64,000 bases of DNA from Microstegium vimineum (taxonomy: Eukaryota; Streptophyta; Magnoliopsida; Poales; Poaceae): NCBI GenBank assembly GCA_022036555.1, contig CM039124.1, forward strand, positions 53,251,431 to 53,315,430, written 5' to 3'. Positions within the stretch are counted from its first letter, which is position 1, and each line of letters opens with the position of its first letter. Below, in pieces: positions 57,386 to 64,000 of this stretch. Below the pieces are notes generated by a model that was not told where the DNA came from, did no database searches, and worked only from the letters and a program-made list of their open reading frames with translations. The translations under genes and the position numbers were made by a program.

Positions 57386-60300
57386 GGGCAGTCCCAACGG
57401 TTGAAACCACGCACGGTTTCTATAACACTAATATATACATAGAAACTGATTCACTCAATGCTGGTGTCTTCAAGCAATAAATGATATTGTTTTTTTTTGT
57501 CTTTCTTTTTCCCAACTCCACCTTCCTCCGTCTTATCTTCTCTTACTAGCTAATATCCGTGCGTTGCTATGGGTAAATATTTTATATCACATAAATATGT
57601 TATATTACTACTCAATCCATATATACCAATACCAATGCCACCCTACTATAATTTTTATTCGTAGTGGTACTTAAATCGAGGTCCTTGATTACTTGTCCAA
57701 CTTAGGCAACAACATGGTCAATGACATCAAGCTCGCTTTTGCATCAGTGGCCACCAGCTGCCGCATAGTATTTTCTTAGCAGCTTGTCATCTTGATTGCT
57801 CTTCTAGCCTTCTTTTTCGGCTGCCTGGTACACAACATAAGACAACAAAATCAGCTTGCCTGATGGCTGCTTTAACATTTAAATTGACCAAATTTTTCTA
57901 CACTTATTGAAGTTTAAGTGCAGACCAAAGTTTAAGAGTTCAATTGAAGTTCAGTTACCATGGGGATGTGCTTGGTACCTCACACCTGAAAATAGGACAT
58001 CTTATTCTTAAAAAAAAATAACATCTTGAAGGTGGTGTATAACTGACAAACCCAGTGAGGCAAATAAAAAATTGAAGCTTAAATGATGTCTACAGAAATA
58101 AAACAATCTTGCATTCATGGATGATTTGCAAAACCCTGCAGGTAGACCTATTTGACAAAAGTCTATATATATTCTTCATACAAAATTTAAATTAAGTATT
58201 TTACACAAGCCAGTGGAAGCATATTGCTTTCATTTCCAAAAAAAAAAGTGGGAGCTACTTATTTGGTTAAACTGATTCTAGCCAGCAAACACACAACAAA
58301 TCATCACGATCTATTGAGCAAGAGGAACTGCAGAAAAGAACATTTGATGGTTTAATCAATTATTCCATGCTTGCGTCGACAAAGAAAAAAAAAACCATGG
58401 TTCTGTATGTACCTGTTTGCACTTTGCGGCGATTTTCACTTAAAATTCCTGAGTGTCAACCTAAAGTAAGAAATAATTAAGCTCTAGGCAAGAATCAGGA
58501 AGAACAAAATGAAAATATAGTTAAACACTGCCACTGCCAGTAAAATAATGCTCTCTACTTCCTCAAAAAAAACATAATGCTCTCTATGTACTATTTAATA
58601 TTCATGGGCTAGACGAAACATGGAGTGCCATCCATTTCTCAGTTCCGTCTATTTCTTTCACACACTATATGATATGTATTTGAAAATACCACTCTATATA
58701 ATAAATTATTCGAGCTGTAACTCTAAGGCACCATCATACAATTTTTCAAATTTAATTTCAAATATAAATTTGGTCCAAATTTGATGAAAAAATTGTATGG
58801 ATATAAAAATATCCTAGCTACTCCATCTTGCATAGCATTGATCTTTTCCAGACAACAAAAGGTCAAATTATTATTTACCAACATCAGAACAAGAATAAAC
58901 AAACATCCTAATGAGTAACATCACGCAATATCAAAAGTTCAAATTATAATAAGGAAGATGACTCATCGCATAGGATAAGAAGATGCAATGACTTATTATT
59001 GGTTCATCACACATTTCTCTGGAAAAAAAGTAAGTCACTGCTTCTGATAGCTTGTCGTGCTCTAATCTGAATTTTCTCTCTAAGCAAAGGTTTTTTCTGT
59101 AAAACTTATCTCAAAGCAAAGGTCTGAAGATCCAAAAAAAATATATGTTTTGTCAGAAACTGAATAACGTCCATTCACTTCTTTCCATAACTATATGAGG
59201 ACCTGCTATTAATCTGAAGAAACTAAAAATTCTGAACATTGTCCATTCAGACAACGGATCAAATTCAGTGCCTGCAGTTTTCTCTATTAATTAATTCAAC
59301 AATTGAACTGATTCGGTCAGCTGGAGCACGAAGCCTGCACCTGCCGGGACCGTGCGGATGCCTGGAGCATGGTGAGGTGATGCTGCGACTCGCCAGCCGC
59401 CAGGTGCCGCCGCAGCCCGCAACGGAGAGGTTGATGCTGCGGGAGGAGAAGGCAGAGAGCACCTTGAGCACCGTCATCATGGAGCCGCCCCGGTGCGCGA
59501 CCGCCATGCTGGTCTTGGCGTCGGCGCCGCCCACGGGCAGCGCGACGGGCGACGGCCTGGACAGCAGCAGGAAGCGCGTGACGTTCCAAGACTCGTCCTG
59601 GAGGCCGTGCGCGAGGACGTCGAGGCCGTACAAGTCGGCGGCGCGCGGGCTGGCGATGGCGGCGGTAGGTGTCGAGCATCCGGTTGGAGCGCAGCATCTC
59701 GACCGCGCTCGCGGTGTCCTCCACGGGCTCGCGGTCCACCCCGAGGCGGGCCAGCGCGCGGCCGCAGTGCGCCAGCGCCATGGGGTGGCTGATGACCCGG
59801 CGCACCTGGGCAGCGCGCACCCCGGGCATGGCGAGCAGGCAGCAGTGCACGAAGAGGTTGATCTCCTGCACCTCCACAAGACCGTGGCGAAGGAGCAGGT
59901 CGTAGTTTCGCAGCGCGGTGCCCTCCATGGAGGACTCCACGGGGAGGACGGCGCGGTCGGCGGCACCGCGCTCCATGGCCGCCAGCGCGTCCGCGAAGGC
60001 GCGACACGGGACCGTCTCGCACCCGGGCAGCGCCGTCTTAGCCGCGAACTCGCTGTTGGCTTGCGGGGTGTACCGCGCCGACGCCGCGTCCACAGGAGGA
60101 GGTGGGGAGGCGGGCGCCGTTTCCGGCATCCGCGTCGGGGGCGCACGGGTCAGGGGCTCAGGGCGGGCGCGGGGAGTCGCGCAGTTGAGTTAGGGAGAGA
60201 CGCAGGGAGTCCGTCAGGTGTGTGGGAGCGGGGGCGGGCGCCGTGGAGGCGGGGGCCGCGGTCCGCGGGGCGAAGAGTGTGGACGATTCCACTTTCATCT

Positions 60301-61159
60301 TTTTAGGAGTAGAAGAGATGAACAGAAAAACAGAGCAGGTGACGGGGAGGGAAGGGGAGGCATGGGCGAGCGCGGCAGTAGAGTCTGCGGGGGAGGTGGC
60401 GCAGCAAGCAAGCGCGGGGTGGGCGCTGCCGACGCGCGTGGCGGGCACGCAGCCGCGGCCGAGCGGGTACGGCGGCGAGGCCGAGCGGGGCCTGCGCGGG
60501 GGGCGGCGCATCAGGCGCGCGCAGGGCGGGCGGTGCTGGCGCGCGCGGCGGGCACGCAGCCGCGGCTGAGCGGGCACGACGGCGAGGCCAGCAGGCGCGC
60601 GCGGGGCGGGCGCGCCGGCGAGCGCGGCGGGCACAGAGCTGCGGCACAACCGCCGGAGCCGAGCTCGACGAGCTCGGGCGAGCGGGGCCTGTGCAGCCTG
60701 CGCGGCCGCCGTGGCTGAGCGCGGGCGGGCACGGCCGGCACGGGCGAGCGGAGCTGGCGCGACCGCCGTGGCGCCGTGGCAGGGCACGCCGGCGCGGCCA
60801 CCGTGGCCGAGCGCGGCAGTCGTGGGCGCGACTGGCGTGGGCGAGCAGAGCTAGGGCGGCTGCCGGAGCCGAGCGAGACGGGCGGGGGCGAGGGGACTGC
60901 ACGGCCGTCGTGCCGAGCGCGGCCACTGCCGCCGTGGCTGAGCTATACCCATAGAAACGAGTCGTTTCTCCCCAACGCCAATTTGGTGGTTTCGACGCGC
61001 CTCGAGTCCAGGGACGACGTCGTTTCTCAACCAAGAAACGATTTCTTGCCTCCCGGTTCTCTTTCCTCGTTAATTGATCTACCATGTCAGTATTTTGGTT
61101 TATGTGGCATCTTATTTAATAGAGATAGAAACTATCATCAATGTTTATTGGGACTGCCC
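57386..61159. mobile_element. TIR element C (GGGCAGTCCCAA family), Pack-type, carrying a dehydratase fragment
   Basis: Starts GGGCAGTCCCAACGGTTG and ends ATTGGGACTGCCC, the same termini as elements A and B. The 3-bp flanks are TAA and TGA, possibly a worn TAA duplication. The left 1.9 kb is AT-rich and non-coding. 59330-60110 is a broken arogenate/prephenate dehydratase gene fragment on the minus strand. 60170-60955 is GC-rich filler like that of element A. No transposase, so it would need another element to move. Confidence 0.75.
59425..60070 (-). pseudogene. Captured arogenate/prephenate dehydratase fragment, frameshifted
   Basis: On the minus strand the fragment reads AAKTALPGCETVPCRAFADA, VLPVESSMEGTALRNYDLLL, ISHPMALAHCGRALARLG and VEDTASAVEMLRSNRMLDT. 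After a 4-base insertion (GGTA/TAGG type) near 59664-59669 it continues in another frame with ADLYGLDVLAHGLQDESW, NVTRFLLLS (the conserved TRF motif) and the start of an ACT domain (RGGSMMTVLKVLSAFSS). It lacks the transit peptide, the very start of the catalytic domain and most of the ACT domain. Such enzymes make phenylalanine from arogenate in plastids. Introns are absent, as in grass genes of this family. It lies wholly inside element C and is very likely a captured copy. Confidence 0.9.
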
Positions 61160-62084
61160 TGACCCCAGATCTTTTGCCTCGGCGTTAGTATTTATTATTA
61201 CTGGGTCAGCTCAGCTGTAAAATTCAAGCGCCGTTGATAAGTTTATTGAAGTGGTATTCTAAAAAAAAGGTTTATTGATGTGGTAACACAAATGGGCCGA
61301 ATTAGGCGAGGGAATGTGAGGTGGGCTGTAACCTTTCTGACAACGTCTTCCCCAAAGTTGGGCTGGAAAAGCCTTGGACCACGAAACAAGACTTGGAGCA
61401 TCCTTACCACTAAATGCATATTTAACTAGTAACAATCTGGTAGTCATCAATACTTTATTTTTATTAATAAGTGACATAATTATTATATGCTAACTTTGTT
61501 TGGTCAAATAAATACCATTTCCCTGTACACTAATATGTTTGAAAGGTCCTAGAAAATCAAATGTTTTGAAATAGGTATCATGGTAACACATCAAGATTAT
61601 TTATGCAAGACATCAAACAAAAGATGTTTACAAGGAAACCATGAATCCAATTTTATCCATTTTTGCTTAAAAATGTGATATTATCCTATGCATTTCCAAG
61701 CATAGGTCATTACCAACCATACTTATATGGAAAAAAAAGAAAGCCAACTAATTAAAATAAAGAAAACTCTTCCATAACAATTGGATCGACCCATATACCC
61801 ATCAGATCAACCTTCCACACAAATATAGGAAGATTATAAAATGTTATATCCGTTCCTATCCCATTGTTCCTCAACTCTGCACAAATTACAGTTTCAAAAA
61901 CTAAATTGTGTAAAATTCTATAGCAAAATTTCCATTTCAATTGGTTAGTTTATCGTTTGCCTCCTTTGATGTGCGGTGAATATGAGTAAACTTCTTGTAT
62001 TGAATTGCTTGACCGTCACAAGCAGCATCATAGAGTGATCAAAGGCAACTCTATTGCCTCGCATATTCCATTTTTGAAGTGAGC

Positions 62085-62389
62085 TACCTCTCCATACCAA
62101 AATACAAGGAATTGAAATTTTATTCTAAATCCTAAACCCTAGATCATAAGCCAAACTATCAAAATTTGAGTAAATTTTCTTCTTATTTTCTATAAACTTA
62201 CTCAACTTTTATGAAATTAGATTTTAATATCATTAGATACACTATAAAATATAGTTTCATAATTTATATTTTTGACTGCATTCATAATTTATATTTTTTA
62301 TATGGTAGACTTCTATGTAAATATGGTCAAATCTAAATAGTTTGACTTAGGATAAATTTCAATTCCCTATATTTCAACATAGGAGAGTA
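62085..62389. mobile_element. Stowaway-type MITE
   Basis: Left TACCTCTCCATACC and ACAAGGAATTGAAATTTTA pair with right AAATTTCAATTCCCTATAT and AGGAGAGTA. TA flanks fit. Confidence 0.8.
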
Positions 62390-62800
62390 TGACGTTTTTG
62401 TGCTTGATATAAAAACAAATACACTTTTATTTGTCATAGTTATCCTTAATTCCTTATATGTTGATAATATGAGTAAGAATCTTTTGTAAAATTGTCCAAT
62501 AGTTAAAATAGCATCAACAGTTAAAATTCTTGCCCATAAAAGACGATTCAGATTCATAATTGATATGTTAACCTTGGAGTCACATATAGACTCATGATGG
62601 CAATGGAAATAGTACTCATATAGTAATATGTAGCCTGCTCAACGGAGGACACTCCTTATCAAAAAGGGAGGCCACTATCTCATGGCTCTCTTGGTTCTAC
62701 CATCGATTCAATGTGAATGGTAAAAGGGAAACATGAAGTGCTCCACTATCATTAAATTAGTGTGGGTGACTTATCCTATAGCTATACTAGGGCTTGTGTG

Positions 62801-62887
62801 ATGGAGCTTCTCATGGCTTTGATTTTCCATTTGCTGCTATAGTATCACCATCTATGGAGCTTCTCATGGCTTTGATTTTCCATTTGC
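62801..62887. repeat. Direct repeat of a 34-bp unit, 53 bp apart
   Basis: ATGGAGCTTCTCATGGCTTT and the following GATTTTCCATTTGC are found unchanged at 62801-62834 and 62854-62887. Confidence 0.9.
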
Positions 62888-63051
62888 AGCGGCGGCGGGG
62901 ACGAGCGAGCGCATCGTGCGCTATGGCCCCGAGTGAGGGAGAAAAGAGTTGGTTGTGGCAGCGTGAGAGAGGGGATGGCAAAGTTTTCTAGGGTTTCATC
63001 TAACTAGTGGGCTCTTTAGGTGTGAAATGGGCCAGACAACTGCGCATGAGC

Positions 63052-63054
<3 letters not shown>

Positions 63055-63083
<29 letters not shown>
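63055..63083. repeat. (AT)n microsatellite
   Basis: About 14 AT units, uninterrupted. Confidence 0.95.
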
Positions 63084-63084
<1 letters not shown>

Positions 63085-63454
63085 CGACGGACGGTTTGAT
63101 TCAAATAACAAGTTTTAGCGACCGATCCTCCAATGATAAAACGAAATAGAAATAGAAACCGACGTTTGGTTGGAGAAATGAGAAATACTGACCGACTATC
63201 TGTTACAAAGTTTTAGCAACCGACTGTCCATTGCTATTTTGGTACTTTTAGCGACCCACCTCTGATGCTATTTTTGGATTGTGGTGTAGTATACGAAGTC
63301 ATTTTCTATCCCCTGAAAACAACTGGAAGATAGTAAAGTCACTATTTTTTCTTCACCGGTTTTGGCTTTCCTAGCTATGGTAGAAACAAGTTAGACTCAA
63401 GTGAAGCTAATATTATATTCCTTAGTTCTACCTTAACAACGAGGCACCACTAAA

Positions 63455-64000
63455 TCTATATCTATATTTAATAAAGAGTTAAAATCTCTATCTGTTTGTT
63501 TTGGTCTGGTCTCCCTTAACTAGCTGTGTGGATGGTGGTTTGACAATGAGTCAGAGGCAAAAACACAAATCAAGTTTAACTGCCAAATTTTTATAAAAAT
63601 AGAATCCACCACAAATAGTCTCCTGATATGGCACGTCAATGGATTGATGATGGGGATACGAGTTGGGATGACGATGTTCCGTATGACACCGGATCATCCA
63701 AAAAATGTAGACGACAATCAAATCGTGACACAGTGGATGCAGGGACTCACAACACGACATCGAGCATAGCTTCCTCTGAAGTTTGGAAGTTGTGTGACAC
63801 TAGCTGGGGATGGCGTTCCGCATGACACCGGATCATCCAAAAAATGCAGACGACAATCGTGACGCAGTGGATGCCCCTCACGACACGACATTGAGCACAA
63901 CTTCCTCTGAAGTTTGGCAGTTGTGCGGTGCTGGTTCCGCTGCACATAGCTTGGGTGGTTGCACGGCACGACATGGCACAACGTTGGGGTCGGGGTGGCA
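63455..64000 (+). mobile_element. Possible Helitron 5' end, cut by window edge
   Basis: TCTATATCTATATTTAATAA, followed by AGAGTTAAAATCTC and preceded by A, resembles the TC-start 5' terminus of grass Helitrons. The 3' hairpin and CTRR end would be beyond the right edge. The interior includes a two-copy tandem repeat. The call rests on the terminus alone. Confidence 0.45.
63676..63935. repeat. Tandem ~139-bp repeat
   Basis: Unit one starts GTTCCGTATGACACCGGATC at 63676, unit two GTTCCGCATGACACCGGATC at 63815. Both contain ATCCAAAAAATG, GACGACAATC, GCAGTGGATGC or its near match, and CTTCCTCTGAAGTTTGG in order. It could be part of a captured gene; frames are short and not recognised. Confidence 0.85.

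Larger units (their letters stand above)
61160..63454. other. Intergenic, AT-rich
   Basis: No gene is supported. Contents seen: a Stowaway-type MITE (62085-62389), a 53-bp-spaced direct repeat (62801-62887), a TA microsatellite (63055-63083), and a repeat of GCGACCGA/AGCGACC-type words at 63085-63260 ending near TGTGGTGTAGTA, which may be the end of another transposon. Confidence 0.5.

Overview
This is plant nuclear DNA, most likely from a panicoid grass such as sorghum or a close relative. The evidence is GC-rich first exons, GT-AG introns, many grass-type Stowaway, Tourist, hAT, Mutator-like and CACTA-like elements, LINE debris and solo LTRs. The species is an inference from style, not an alignment.

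Five protein-coding genes are well supported. They are a C1-2i C2H2 zinc-finger repressor (minus, 1.3-2.2 kb), an RSL-type bHLH factor (plus, 7.7-8.8 kb), an 11-exon MAPKKK (minus, 9.8-16.6 kb), a DEK_C/SWIB chromatin protein with a one-base frameshift (plus, 31.7-38.7 kb), and an HHO/NIGT1-type MYB repressor (plus, 54.0-55.5 kb). Several exon-like pieces on the minus strand between 20.0 and 29.8 kb may be an unidentified gene split apart by transposons.

The rest is mostly transposon-built. At 2.6-3.5 kb there is a foldback element and at 6.3-7.3 kb a Mutator-type element. From 18.8 to 31.5 kb there is a nest: a CACTA-like remnant, two elements with GGGCAGTCCCAA termini, a 4.97-kb hAT transposon with an 8-bp target duplication inside the second of them, a solo LTR, and a local tandem duplication carrying a Stowaway insertion. 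The introns of the SWIB gene hold Tourist, hAT and Stowaway MITEs and a LINE RNase H fragment. At 46.5-52.8 kb a degenerate LINE is split by a 3.06-kb solo LTR. At 57.4-61.2 kb a third GGGCAGTCCCAA element carries a broken arogenate/prephenate dehydratase gene fragment, as a Pack-type transposon would. The right edge looks like the start of a Helitron.

The genes do not form an operon or an obvious pathway; neighbours are separate transcription units. The most notable points are the frameshifted SWIB gene, the bHLH gene whose last intron is apparently only 25 nt, the dehydratase-capturing element, and the candidate gene whose intron holds about 7 kb of nested elements.
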